Assembly (NCBI RefSeq): GCF_031344075.1
Contig: NZ_JAVJAN010000002.1
Span: 68,952 to 132,951, forward strand
Length of the DNA: 64,000 nt
Source: Clostridium aquiflavi
Lineage (GTDB): Bacteria; Bacillota; Clostridia; Clostridiales; Clostridiaceae
Direction: 5' to 3'
The notes beneath the pieces are model-generated. The model saw only the letters and a program-made list of their open reading frames with translations, had not been told where the DNA came from and did not search any database. How positions within the stretch are numbered: position 1 is the stretch's first letter; each line of letters begins with the position of its first letter. The position numbers and the translations under genes are program-made. This document shows positions 16,942-25,681 of the stretch, one piece after another.

Positions 16942-19284
16942 GTGGCGGGGTGTACTTGTGAAAATTGGACTATTCAAGATTTATCATGTGCTTTAAGAGA
17001 TATGCATAAGGATAGTAAACGGATTGTTGTTCCCATGTTTCAAAGAGGAAAGCGTTGGAAAAAAGACCAGGAACACAAATTTATAGATTCAGTTATTAAG
17101 GGATATCCAGTTGGAACTATGCTTTTTTATGAAACATTTGAGGATAATAAACGTACATATATTCTTGTTGATGGTCTGCAAAGGGGAAATAGTATAAAAA
17201 AATATATGACTAGTCCTACGGAATTTTTTTATGATGATAGTATATCAGATGAATTATGTGCTAGTATTTTGGAGTTAATTAGTAAGAGCGATGAAAGTGA
17301 GTATGTAACAGTACGTAATATTTTATCAGAGTTTATTAAGGAACAAAAAACTTTTAAAAACTTGCAGTATTATGAGGTAGCGAAAAAAATTGCTGAAAAA
17401 TTTTCTGCTGGATATGAGCCAATTGGTGAAATCATCGAAATAATAAAAGCTTTTTTTGAAGAAAGACAAGCATTATACGATAAAATAGCTAGTACAGTAA
17501 TCCCTGTTATTGTATATAATGGGGATGAAAATAATCTTCCAGAAATATTTGATAGAATCAATTCACAGGGTACTCCACTTGATCCATATGAGGTGTATGC
17601 TGCATCTTGGCCGGTTAATCAGCGCTATACTATAGCCAATTCTGAAATTATTGAATGTGTTGTTAGAAAATATGATACATTCATTGAAGATGATTTTGTT
17701 ATTCATGGATATAATCGTGAAGAAATGCGTTCTAAAAAAGCAGTCAATGCATTTGAGTATTTGTTTGGCTTGAGCAAGTATCTTGTTAATAAATATAGTA
17801 TCTTGGCATTTAATACGGGTCTATCAGATGATACTGTGAATTCACTTGGATTCGAACTCGTTAATGCTTGTTTAAATGATACAGATAGAATAAAGACGCT
17901 TTATAAAAATCTACAGACTATAGATGTAAATGCCTTTGAACAAGCATTATATAAATCAATAGATTTTGTGGCTGAATCTATCTCTATTGTTACTAAATTT
18001 AAAGGTAATTCACGAAGTGCAAATAAGCTGTTTCATTCGAAATATCAGATTTTATCTATGATTTCAACAACATTTAAAGAGATGTATGAACATGGAAATT
18101 ATACAACAATATCGCCTCAGTGGAATGATAGAAAGCATATGCTTTCTAAAAACCTAATGCTGTATTATGTTTATGACATAATTACAAATTACTGGAGTGA
18201 AGGTGGGACTAATAAGATACATAGTGCTGCAAAACCAAATCGGTATATGATTCAAATTTCAAGTAGAACATGGATGGTTGCGTTGGATAGCTTTTTTGAA
18301 AAGTCAATGCTCCGTGCTGAAACTAAAAAGGTAGCAAGCCTGAAGAGCGAGGAGTATGTAATATTAAATTGTATTTACCTTAATACTTTTACTGCAATGG
18401 ATCAACTTTCTATAGAGAAGTTTGATGTTGAGCATATTGCTCCCAAAGATCAGGTGAGAAGATTAATTGAAGCTTGTCAAGGCGAAGGTTTGCCAATAAG
18501 CTGTATTGCAAATCTATGTTATTTGCCTGAATATATCAATAGAAGTAAGAGGGATAGAAACTTTTATCAAGATAAGAAATATCTGCAGCACATAAATCTG
18601 CAAGAAGTGGAGTGCAAGTATAGCTTTACAGAGAGTGAAGATTTAGAATGGATGGATATGCCGTATGAAAAGATGGAAGACTTTGAGGTGCTAAAAGACT
18701 ACTATACTGATTACTGTACAAAGCGATTTGATAGATTAAAACATCTTTTATGTGATTCGCTAAGTATTGAATATGAAAAAATCGATACGCAAACAGACGT
18801 TGTTCAAGAAGTTGTGTTGCCAAAACAAGAAGAAAGAAATCCTGGTAAACAAGTAAAATTTGCAGATAAATGTATATTGAAACTTGCACAAGCAATGGGG
18901 AAAGATCTTATTAAGGTTGGTAGGAGTTCATATAAAACCAAAGACAGCAATAAGGGATTTATTATCACAACTTCAAAGATGTATATACAAGGTAGCAGAG
19001 AAAAGTATTGGTTTGCATATCGTAAAAATCCATTAAAGGATATTCAAGGTTGTGAAGAACAGTATGTTGTTTATGGATGCAAAGATGAATCTACAATAAT
19101 TTTATTACCTATCAGTGAAATTGAAAAGAGGCTTGATTGCATCAATATATCTAAGGATGAAGATGGAAATATTGTCCATTGGCATATGGTATTTTTTAAA
19201 GATAAAAACGGAAAAATGGCATGGTTACTATCTAAACCTCAACTTGAAGAAATTGATATCACTGATTATCAGTTAGAAGATTAA
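16942..19284 (+). CDS. GmrSD-like type IV restriction enzyme (DUF262-DUF1524), single chain
   Basis: About 780 residues. The N-terminal DUF262 (GmrS-like) part has VPMFQRGKRW near residue 30, the nucleotide-binding DGLQRG motif near 77 (family form DGQQR), and IFDRINSQGTPLDPYEVYAA near 200. The DUF1524 (GmrD-like) HNH-type part carries FDVEHIAPKDQV near 494 and NLCYLPEYINRSKRD. About 180 further residues (Lys- and aromatic-rich) form an extra domain. The family cleaves modified, often glucosylated, phage DNA using NTP. GTG at 16942 is favoured over GTG 16933 because GAGGTG is well spaced from it. Confidence 0.82.
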   Translation: MAGCTCENWTIQDLSCALRDMHKDSKRIVVPMFQRGKRWKKDQEHKFIDSVIKGYPVGTMLFYETFEDNKRTYILVDGLQRGNSIKKYMTSPTEFFYDDSISDELCASILELISKSDESEYVTVRNILSEFIKEQKTFKNLQYYEVAKKIAEKFSAGYEPIGEIIEIIKAFFEERQALYDKIASTVIPVIVYNGDENNLPEIFDRINSQGTPLDPYEVYAASWPVNQRYTIANSEIIECVVRKYDTFIEDDFVIHGYNREEMRSKKAVNAFEYLFGLSKYLVNKYSILAFNTGLSDDTVNSLGFELVNACLNDTDRIKTLYKNLQTIDVNAFEQALYKSIDFVAESISIVTKFKGNSRSANKLFHSKYQILSMISTTFKEMYEHGNYTTISPQWNDRKHMLSKNLMLYYVYDIITNYWSEGGTNKIHSAAKPNRYMIQISSRTWMVALDSFFEKSMLRAETKKVASLKSEEYVILNCIYLNTFTAMDQLSIEKFDVEHIAPKDQVRRLIEACQGEGLPISCIANLCYLPEYINRSKRDRNFYQDKKYLQHINLQEVECKYSFTESEDLEWMDMPYEKMEDFEVLKDYYTDYCTKRFDRLKHLLCDSLSIEYEKIDTQTDVVQEVVLPKQEERNPGKQVKFADKCILKLAQAMGKDLIKVGRSSYKTKDSNKGFIITTSKMYIQGSREKYWFAYRKNPLKDIQGCEEQYVVYGCKDESTIILLPISEIEKRLDCINISKDEDGNIVHWHMVFFKDKNGKMAWLLSKPQLEEIDITDYQLED

Positions 19285-19343
19285 GTGATATGGTAAATTG
19301 CTTGATATAATGATTATTAGGAGAATTATATTGATAGAGGATT

Positions 19344-19775
19344 GTGAAGTATTGTATGAATATACAAAAAATAAGAATTACGTCAAACAATATCTGTTAT
19401 GGTCCAGAGCCTTTCTCTACTGATGAAGTAGAACAACATTTAACTATATCAGCTACTGGACGAGTATGGTTTACAGGGTATAACTACGGTGGAGGTTTTG
19501 GGAAATATGAAATCGGGAGAAAACAACAGTTTAGTAGTGAAAAGATAACTATTAATGAAATATTAAATCTTTTTTCTCAATACTGTGAAAGTGAGCAACT
19601 ACTTTGCTATGCAACAGATATAGGTATATGGGAAATGGAAATTACAGATACAGAGAATAAAAAATATATTTTTAAAGGTTCTCTTTGTGGTGGAGTATCT
19701 GTTGGAGATACGGATTTAACAGATTATATAAGGAAACACATCCCCATCGATGGCTTATTTGTGTTTAGTAGCTAA
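19344..19775 (+). CDS. hypothetical protein A (intact member of a local paralogue pair)
   Basis: A 143-residue protein that I do not recognise. It is beta-rich, with the segments TDEVEQHLTISATGRVWFTG and YNYGGGFGKYEIGRKQ and no membrane or signal segment. A broken copy lies about 1.35 kb downstream and shares the EQHLTISA...RVWF and FGKY motifs. Start is uncertain: GTG 19344 or ATG 19356, neither with a strong ribosome site. It could be an immunity-type protein, since such proteins duplicate in tandem, but no toxin partner is proven. Confidence 0.6.
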   Translation: MKYCMNIQKIRITSNNICYGPEPFSTDEVEQHLTISATGRVWFTGYNYGGGFGKYEIGRKQQFSSEKITINEILNLFSQYCESEQLLCYATDIGIWEMEITDTENKKYIFKGSLCGGVSVGDTDLTDYIRKHIPIDGLFVFSS

Positions 19776-19837
19776 TTTGATAAGATTTTATATAAATGAG
19801 AGGTTTGGATAAAATAGAATTAGTGGGGGCAGATAAT

Positions 19838-20686
19838 ATGTATATAGACACGCATACAAAAGAAACAATTCAACAATCAGTATGCCAAGTTTTTAATATA
19901 ACGGTTAAAGAACTAGAACAACTTTTTGAGAGAGCTGGAAAAGCATCTTGTACAGAGAATTATATGGATGGAGATAAGTTTAACAAGGTTATAAATCAGT
20001 TCATTGACTTAAAAATGTCCAACAAATCCATTGACAAGATTTTGTTTTTTCACTTAGGGCGGAGGTTGAACTCTGCTAGTAATTGTGTAGAAGGAAAGAA
20101 TCTATTTGAATTACTATCAACTGAAAATGAGATGAGCACATTTTTAAAAAATCATGAAGTAGCATTTCAACCGAATAATGAGCATTTAGATTTATATTAT
20201 AAGGGAAAACTTATATCTTTAGATAACAATGAAAAAGAACACGTTCCTTATTTGAGATGGCGTTTGGGTTATAATAGTAATCGCATAGATTACTGTTTTA
20301 ATGGTTTTATGCTTAGGGATTTACTATATAGAAACCACTATGCACGTGAATTATATGATGTACCTGAATTTATAGGAGTTTTGGCAACGTTCTTGGGAAA
20401 CCGAAACATTGGAACAGATTATTTTCAAAACAGTAAATACTATTGTTTTGAATATCTTGTTCCAATCGACAAAGTATATTTTGATGACGCTGAGGGGTTA
20501 CCAAAGGAAGGCAAACAGCGATATTTATTAAACCAAGTATTACATAGATTGTATGACTATGCGGTAACAGATATTAGATATGTGTTTGACCATGATAATC
20601 CAATTCTTAGGTTGGCAGACGATGATGTAATGCAAAAAGAATACTTTATTAACAAAGAAGAAATTACATGGGAAATGTTAAGGTAG
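19838..20686 (+). CDS. hypothetical protein B (about 282 aa), unrecognised
   Basis: A soluble protein of about 282 residues without a recognised family. Notable segments are DKILFFHLGRRLN near residue 80, EHVPYLRWRLGYNSNRIDYC near 135 and YYCFEYLVPIDKVYFDD near 215. It has a balanced charge and no membrane segment. The ATG at 19838 is preferred because GTGGGGG lies 7 nt upstream. An ATG at 19796 is in frame but has no ribosome site. It lies between gene A and the decayed A copy. Confidence 0.6.
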   Translation: MYIDTHTKETIQQSVCQVFNITVKELEQLFERAGKASCTENYMDGDKFNKVINQFIDLKMSNKSIDKILFFHLGRRLNSASNCVEGKNLFELLSTENEMSTFLKNHEVAFQPNNEHLDLYYKGKLISLDNNEKEHVPYLRWRLGYNSNRIDYCFNGFMLRDLLYRNHYARELYDVPEFIGVLATFLGNRNIGTDYFQNSKYYCFEYLVPIDKVYFDDAEGLPKEGKQRYLLNQVLHRLYDYAVTDIRYVFDHDNPILRLADDDVMQKEYFINKEEITWEMLR

Positions 20687-20705
20687 AAATATAGTTAATT
20701 GTTTA

Positions 20706-20957
20706 ATGATATACCCCTTTAAACGTGAAAATTTTAAAATTTATGATCCAGAACCTTCCACTACAGATGAACTAGAACAGCATTTAACTATATCAGCAAA
20801 TGAGCGAGTATGGTTTATAGGTTACAACTATGCTGGTGGTTTTGGAAAATATAGAATAAGTAGAAAACAATAGTTTAGTATTGAAAAGATAATTATTGAT
20901 GAAATCTTAGAATTATTTTCTCAGTACTGTCTGTGAAAGTGAGAAATAATAAATTGT
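20706..20957 (+). pseudogene. decayed paralogue of hypothetical protein A
   Basis: Translating from the ATG at 20706 gives a product matching gene A over its first two thirds (DELEQHLTISANERVWFIG, then GGFGKY). It meets an in-frame TAG at 20871, where gene A encodes Gln followed by FSSEK. Further on, a 4-nt CTGT duplication shifts the frame before ESE. The C-terminal third is missing. It therefore records a past tandem duplication in this island. Confidence 0.82.
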
Positions 20958-21004
20958 AAAGATATATTTAAATAGAACAGTTCATATATAGGAGGAAAAT
21001 GATA

Positions 21005-21889
21005 ATGGCATTTGATTTTAAGAAGGAATATAAAGAATTTTATGTGGCTAAAAGCAATCCCGAAATCATGATGGTACCTGCCATGAATTATTTAGCAGTA
21101 CGTGGAAAGGGCAATCCCAATATAGAAGGTGGTGCATACCAACAAGCTATCGGAGTATTGTATGCTGTGGCTTATACATTAAAAATGAGTTATAAAGGTA
21201 ATTATAAAATAGAAGGATTCTTTGATTATGTTGTCCCACCACTTGAAGGATTTTGGTGGCAAGATGATATTTGCGGTGTCGACTATACTAATAAAGATGG
21301 TTTTAACTGGATATCAGTAATTCGGTTACCTGACTTTGTTACTAAAAAAGATTTCGATTGGGCTGTTGAAGAGGCTACACGAAAGAAAAAAATGGATTGC
21401 TCATCGGTAGAATATCTGACTATTGAAGAAGGTTTATGTGTTCAAATTATGCATATAGGGGCATTTGATGATGAACCAGCTACAGTAGCTATTATGGATA
21501 AATATGTAGAAGATAATGGATATGAAAATGATTTTACAGATAAACGCTTGCATCATGAAATATATCTTTCAGATGCCAGAAAAGTTGAGCCGGAAAAATT
21601 GAAAACAGTTATTCGCCACCCGATAAAGAAAAAGGAAGATATTAAAGATTCATATTTCACATCGGTTGCTCATAAATATATATTTGCTTTATTATATACG
21701 GACACTAGATTAAGACAAGAGTTATTAGGCATAAGTGAAGAGTTTTATGAAGACGAAAAAAAAGCAAAAGAGTGGAGAAATAAAATTGCCTTATTAATAC
21801 ATCCTGATAAATGTAAAATTGCAGGTGCTGCTGAAGCTTCTGCAAAATTAAGTGATTTATATAATAGGATGGTGGATAAGGATGAGTAA
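21005..21889 (+). CDS. GyrI-like small-molecule-binding protein with C-terminal J-domain-like segment
   Basis: About 294 residues. The first about 205 match the GyrI-like/effector-binding family that occurs as stand-alone proteins: MAFDFKKEYKEFY, VPAMNYLAVRGKGNPN, then FWWQDDICGVD and CVQIMHIGAFDDEPATV. From about residue 245 the tail ELLGISEEFYEDEKKAKEWR leads to an HPD motif in LLIHPDKCK and a helix ending LSDLYNRM, the pattern of J-domain helices II and III. The ATG at 21005 is preferred to 20999 because GGAGG is 9 nt upstream. Its stop overlaps the next gene's start. Confidence 0.72.
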   Translation: MAFDFKKEYKEFYVAKSNPEIMMVPAMNYLAVRGKGNPNIEGGAYQQAIGVLYAVAYTLKMSYKGNYKIEGFFDYVVPPLEGFWWQDDICGVDYTNKDGFNWISVIRLPDFVTKKDFDWAVEEATRKKKMDCSSVEYLTIEEGLCVQIMHIGAFDDEPATVAIMDKYVEDNGYENDFTDKRLHHEIYLSDARKVEPEKLKTVIRHPIKKKEDIKDSYFTSVAHKYIFALLYTDTRLRQELLGISEEFYEDEKKAKEWRNKIALLIHPDKCKIAGAAEASAKLSDLYNRMVDKDE

Positions 21890-22568
21890 ATTTGAACTAG
21901 TTGCCATTCCTGTTAAGTCAAATTCATATGAAAAACCCGAAAGAAAAAATCAGAATATTGATTCTAAAAAGTACGATAAAATCGATAAAGAATGTTCTGA
22001 AAATGTATTCTTATCAAATGATGGAAATGTTTATATTCCAGTTAAAAGTGTACCTACTATAATAAATCAACAGAAAAAAAGAGCCAACTATATTATTGAC
22101 AATATTATTTCAGATGCTGATAAAAGAAATATTGCTGGTCAGGAAGTGATTAATTCAGCTGGAATTAATTATTATTTGGATAAAAATTCGCATCAAACAA
22201 GAGATGCTGAAGATGCAGAATTAAATAGATATGCAAGAAATCACCTTATTGGTATTGGTGATTCTGATCAGGCTGAAGCGATTAGACGTCAACTTGACAC
22301 TCATACTAATAAGGAACTACCTAAACTAAAAAAGCAAAGAGGTAGTGATGTTGATGAGATAACTGGAGAACCATTAGAAAAAAAAGCAGCTTTTCACCAT
22401 AGTAATGAAAAAGAGATATTTAATTATCCTAATGATGTACTTGACCCTGAAAAAGGAATAAATGTAAATGATGAAACTCATAAAGAAATTCACAGATTAA
22501 ATATAATGGATAGTGAAACTTTAGAGAAGAATAAAGAAAAAATCAAAAAGAATATCACAAAAAAATAA
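21882..22568 (+). CDS. HNH-type nuclease-like protein, possible toxin remnant
   Basis: About 228 residues, start ATG overlapping the end of the GyrI/J-like gene. The C-terminal about 60 residues have an HNH-like layout: ITGEPLEKKAAFHH, then NPD/LDPEKGINVNDETHKEIH, with paired His and a final H..IH. This resembles the treble-clef nuclease modules used in polymorphic toxins and restriction. The N-terminal about 165 residues are charged and helical with no signal. Coupled translation suggests the two genes act together. No immunity gene is identified directly downstream. Confidence 0.65.
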   Translation: MSKFELVAIPVKSNSYEKPERKNQNIDSKKYDKIDKECSENVFLSNDGNVYIPVKSVPTIINQQKKRANYIIDNIISDADKRNIAGQEVINSAGINYYLDKNSHQTRDAEDAELNRYARNHLIGIGDSDQAEAIRRQLDTHTNKELPKLKKQRGSDVDEITGEPLEKKAAFHHSNEKEIFNYPNDVLDPEKGINVNDETHKEIHRLNIMDSETLEKNKEKIKKNITKK

Positions 22569-23061
22569 CGAAACTAGATTTTTAGTAGGTTGACATATTT
22601 CCACAAACGTCAAAATCAAAAAAAGTACCGTCGATTTATTCCCACGAACGGAGAAATGAAAAAAACACAAAAAATATTGCTTTCATATACGCAACTAGGG
22701 TTACGACATCAATCCAAGCCCTATTAGCCATGTGGAGTGCTGTGTGTTGTTACAACGAGCAAATACGTAGAAATCCTTTGTTTTAGGCACTTTTTCAAAT
22801 ATATTATCTTCACTGGTGATGGGGATAAAATCAGAAATAAGGTCATTAAGAACTATATCAATGTTTCTGTGGTAGTTGAGATATAGAGTGTGGGGATACA
22901 ATAAAATAAAGGTGAAGAATCAAAGGGGTACCGTTAAAATGATATCTATTCTTCTCTTGTTTAGATGTTCAGAAATGAGCGTCTTTTTTCTTGCTATTTT
23001 TATACCTCGGTTTGTATATTTCCGTCGAAAGAAATATAATAAAATTATAGAGGTGTTATGC
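22569..23061 (+). other. intergenic region with no convincing gene
   Basis: About 490 nt between the HNH gene and the high-GC regulatory cluster. Short reading frames on both strands lack ribosome sites. The composition is mixed, and the right part begins to resemble the foreign cluster. It is a likely junction or scar of an insertion, but no inverted repeat or target duplication was identified. Confidence 0.5.
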
Positions 23062-23256
23062 GTGGATTATATAACAACAAAAGAAGCAGCGAAAAATTGG
23101 GGAATTACAGCCAGAATGGTAGTGTACTATTGTTCTGCTGGACGTATTAATGGAGATAAAAAAATAGGAAATACATGGCTTGTTCCGATTGACACTGAAA
23201 AACCGGCTGACGGACGATACAAGAGCAGTAAAGTAAAGGATGGTGAAAATAAATGA
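23062..23256 (+). CDS. small helix-turn-helix (MerR/excisionase-like) protein
   Basis: A 64-residue protein starting at GTG with AGAGGTG 7 nt upstream. It reads MDYITTKEAAKNWGITARMV, then CSAGRINGDKKIGNTWLVP, the standard one-HTH excisionase/MerR-like DNA-binding fold. Proteins of this type occur alongside two-component/ABC cassettes in mobile elements. The stop overlaps the response regulator start as ATGA, so it is co-translated and probably regulates the same cluster. Confidence 0.8.
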   Translation: MDYITTKEAAKNWGITARMVVYYCSAGRINGDKKIGNTWLVPIDTEKPADGRYKSSKVKDGENK

Positions 23257-23939
23257 AACGGATATTTTTAGTTGAGGATGATAAGGCAATTGCCAGAAAC
23301 CTTGTGCTTCTGCTCCAATCGGAGGGATTTACAGTCACTCACGACACTACGAGGAGTGAAGCTATTACAACGCTTGCTGGGAATAAATTTGACTTGGCGT
23401 TGATTGATATTTCTTTACCTGATGGAAATGGCTTTACGGTTTGTACGGAAATCAAAGAAAAGCAAGATATCCCAGTCATCTTTTTGACAGCTTCCGGCGA
23501 TGAATCAAGTGTTGTTACTGGGCTGAACATTGGAGCAGACGACTATATCACTAAGCCTTTTCGTCCGCGTGAACTGATTGCACGAATAAGAACAGCTTTG
23601 CGAAAAAGCGGACGTTCTCCATCGGCTTTTGAAATCTGCGGGCTTCATGTTGATATGGTAAGTGGAGTTGTGAAAAAGGATGGCAGTGAAGTTTTTCTTT
23701 CAGCCTTAGAATATCGTTTGTTGTTGATATTTATTAGTAACCCTAAAAGTATTATCACAAGGGTCAGGCTGCTTGACGAATTGTGGGACGCAGCGGGCGA
23801 GTTTGTCAATGACAATACATTGACAGTATACATCAAACGCTTACGGGAGAAGATAGAGAATGATCCAGCAAGCCCGCAAATCATTATAACAGTTCGTGGG
23901 ACAGGATATAGATTGGGGGACGGGTATGCTTCGGAATAG
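23253..23939 (+). CDS. OmpR-family response regulator
   Basis: This 228-residue regulator has a receiver domain with acidic residues near D9-D10, phosphoacceptor D52 in LIDISLPDG, and the lysine of YITKPFRP near 102. A winged-helix DNA-binding domain follows (LSALEYRLLLIFI to GTGYRLGDG). It overlaps the kinase gene. Direct and inverted GTCAC repeats before the ABC ATPase gene are candidate binding sites. The cluster arrangement (regulator, kinase, ATPase, FtsX permease) is the pattern of peptide-antibiotic sensing and detoxification modules in Firmicutes. Confidence 0.93.
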   Translation: MKRIFLVEDDKAIARNLVLLLQSEGFTVTHDTTRSEAITTLAGNKFDLALIDISLPDGNGFTVCTEIKEKQDIPVIFLTASGDESSVVTGLNIGADDYITKPFRPRELIARIRTALRKSGRSPSAFEICGLHVDMVSGVVKKDGSEVFLSALEYRLLLIFISNPKSIITRVRLLDELWDAAGEFVNDNTLTVYIKRLREKIENDPASPQIIITVRGTGYRLGDGYASE

Positions 23940-24915
23940 AGAGTTTAGGCAGCTTGCCATTTTGTTCTTCTTAATAGTTGTTGCCACTGTAACGCTGGGA
24001 TTTGCAATCAATAGGTTGGCTGGAATCCTTGCCATTGCTTCTTCAGTTACCTTTGGAACAGTATTTTTTGCTTTTACCAAAGCTAGATATAAAAGTATTG
24101 CGCAGATTTCAGATCAAATTGATCTTGTGCTTCATAACGCTGATCATCTGTATATTGGTGAATCAGACGAGGGTGAACTTTCCATTCTGCAAAGCGAGAT
24201 AACAAAAATGATGTTGCGTATTCGGGAACAAAATGACGCATTGAAAAAAGAAAAAGAACATCTTGCCGATTCGCTGGCTGACATAGCCCACCAACTCCGC
24301 ACCCCTCTTACATCCGTAAGCCTTATTCTGTCATTGTTAGAGAATAACTCTGACGAAAATGAACGAAAAGCATTGATACGGGAAACAAAGGAATTGTTTG
24401 TACAGATGGATTGGCTGCTTACTTCATTGTTGAAATTATCCCGCCTGGATGCTGGAATTGTGGTGTTCCAAAGTGAGCAGATAGATGTAAACAACTTGAT
24501 ATGCGCTGCACTTCGTCCGTTTCTAATCCGAATGGAGTTGCACGATATTGTTGTGCAAATAGATGTGCCGAAAAAGATAATTATTCAGGGTGATTCTGCT
24601 TGGCTTTCGGAAGCAATTCAAAACATTCTAAAAAATTGCATGGAAAGCGCAGGAGAGAATGGGAAGATTGAGATTGTCTGCACGGACAATTCATTGTTTA
24701 CCGAGATTGCCATCCACGACAGCGGTGCGGGTTTTGAAAAAGAAGATTTACCATTCCTGTTTGACAGATTTTATCGAGGGAAAGTACCAAATGCTACAGG
24801 ATACGGGATTGGATTGGCTCTTTGTAAGATGATTATAACACAGCACGGTGGGACGATTACCACAAAAAATCACCCGCATGGTGGTGCGATATTTTCCATT
24901 CGTTTCCCAAAGTGA
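23926..24915 (+). CDS. membrane sensor histidine kinase
   Basis: About 329 residues, start ATG 23926 with GGGGGACGGG upstream and overlapping the regulator's end. Two N-terminal hydrophobic segments (LAILFFLIVVATVTLGFAIN and LAGILAIASSVTFGTVFFAF) have almost no extracellular loop, as in intramembrane-sensing kinases of the BceS type. The HisKA box is IAHQLRTPLTS. The ATPase domain has NILKNC, DSGAGF and GYGIGLAL. Stimulus is probably sensed through the partner ABC permease; this is family knowledge, not shown here. Confidence 0.92.
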   Translation: MLRNREFRQLAILFFLIVVATVTLGFAINRLAGILAIASSVTFGTVFFAFTKARYKSIAQISDQIDLVLHNADHLYIGESDEGELSILQSEITKMMLRIREQNDALKKEKEHLADSLADIAHQLRTPLTSVSLILSLLENNSDENERKALIRETKELFVQMDWLLTSLLKLSRLDAGIVVFQSEQIDVNNLICAALRPFLIRMELHDIVVQIDVPKKIIIQGDSAWLSEAIQNILKNCMESAGENGKIEIVCTDNSLFTEIAIHDSGAGFEKEDLPFLFDRFYRGKVPNATGYGIGLALCKMIITQHGGTITTKNHPHGGAIFSIRFPK

Positions 24916-24938
24916 CGAATCTGTCACCTGAAAGTCAC
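24912..24938 (+). promoter_or_regulatory. candidate response-regulator operator before the ABC genes
   Basis: GTGAC at 24912-24916 and GTCAC at 24923-24927 form an inverted repeat. A second GTCAC at 24934-24938 lies exactly 11 bp after the first, the helical spacing used by OmpR-type regulators. The position between kinase and transporter genes fits autoregulated induction of the transporter. Confidence 0.55.
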
Positions 24939-24997
24939 ACAGATGTAAGTTGAAGGTTATATTATATAGATAAACCATAAGAAAGGAGACTCACATA

Positions 24998-25681
24998 ATG
25001 GAATTTTTAAAAATTGAAAATCTATGTAAGGTCTACGGCAATGGCGAAAACCAAGTTACTGCCCTTGACCATGTTTCGCTTACAATCGAAAAGGGTGAAT
25101 TTACCGCAATTATCGGTTCCTCTGGTTCTGGTAAATCAACTTTGCTGCACGCCATAGCTGGTGTGGACGTGCCGACAAGCGGAAAGATATACTTAGAGGG
25201 TCAGGATGTATATGCCCAGAGTAATGAAAAACTTGCTATTTTTCGTAGACGTCAGGTAGGACTGATTTATCAGTTTCACAACCTTATTCCTACTCTGAAT
25301 GTGGTGGAAAACATCACATTACCTATACTGATGGACAAGCGGAAGGTCAACAAGGAGAGACTGAATGACCTGTTGGAGCTGCTTGGATTAAAAGAACGAA
25401 AAATACATTTGCCGAATCAGCTTTCGGGTGGCCAGCAGCAACGTGTTGCAATCGGTCGCGCATTGATGAATGCACCAGCGGTCATGCTTGCAGACGAACC
25501 AACAGGTAGTTTAGATAGCCTAAATGGACATGAGATTATTCAGCTACTTAAAGAAAGTCATAACAAATATCACCAAACCCTTATCATCGTTACACATGAC
25601 GAAAACATCGCCCTGCAGGCAGACCGCATTATCTGCATTGCAGACGGAAAAGTAGTGCGTGATGAGAGGGTGAGAACATGA
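24998..25681 (+). CDS. ABC transporter ATPase of MacB/LolD type
   Basis: This 227-residue ATPase has all key motifs: Walker A GSSGSGKST, Q-loop QFHNLIP, signature LSGGQQQR, Walker B VMLADEPTG and the H-loop VTHD. It powers the adjacent FtsX-type permease. A good AAGGAG site lies before ATG. The last 4 nt overlap the permease start. Codon use is visibly richer in G and C than in the backbone genes. Confidence 0.95.
   Translation: MEFLKIENLCKVYGNGENQVTALDHVSLTIEKGEFTAIIGSSGSGKSTLLHAIAGVDVPTSGKIYLEGQDVYAQSNEKLAIFRRRQVGLIYQFHNLIPTLNVVENITLPILMDKRKVNKERLNDLLELLGLKERKIHLPNQLSGGQQQRVAIGRALMNAPAVMLADEPTGSLDSLNGHEIIQLLKESHNKYHQTLIIVTHDENIALQADRIICIADGKVVRDERVRT

Noticed and set aside
22701..22901. 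Minus-strand frame of 66 codons in the gap before the high-GC cluster
   Set aside because: It has no ribosome site and no recognisable family. It could be a fragment of a lost gene, but support is insufficient.
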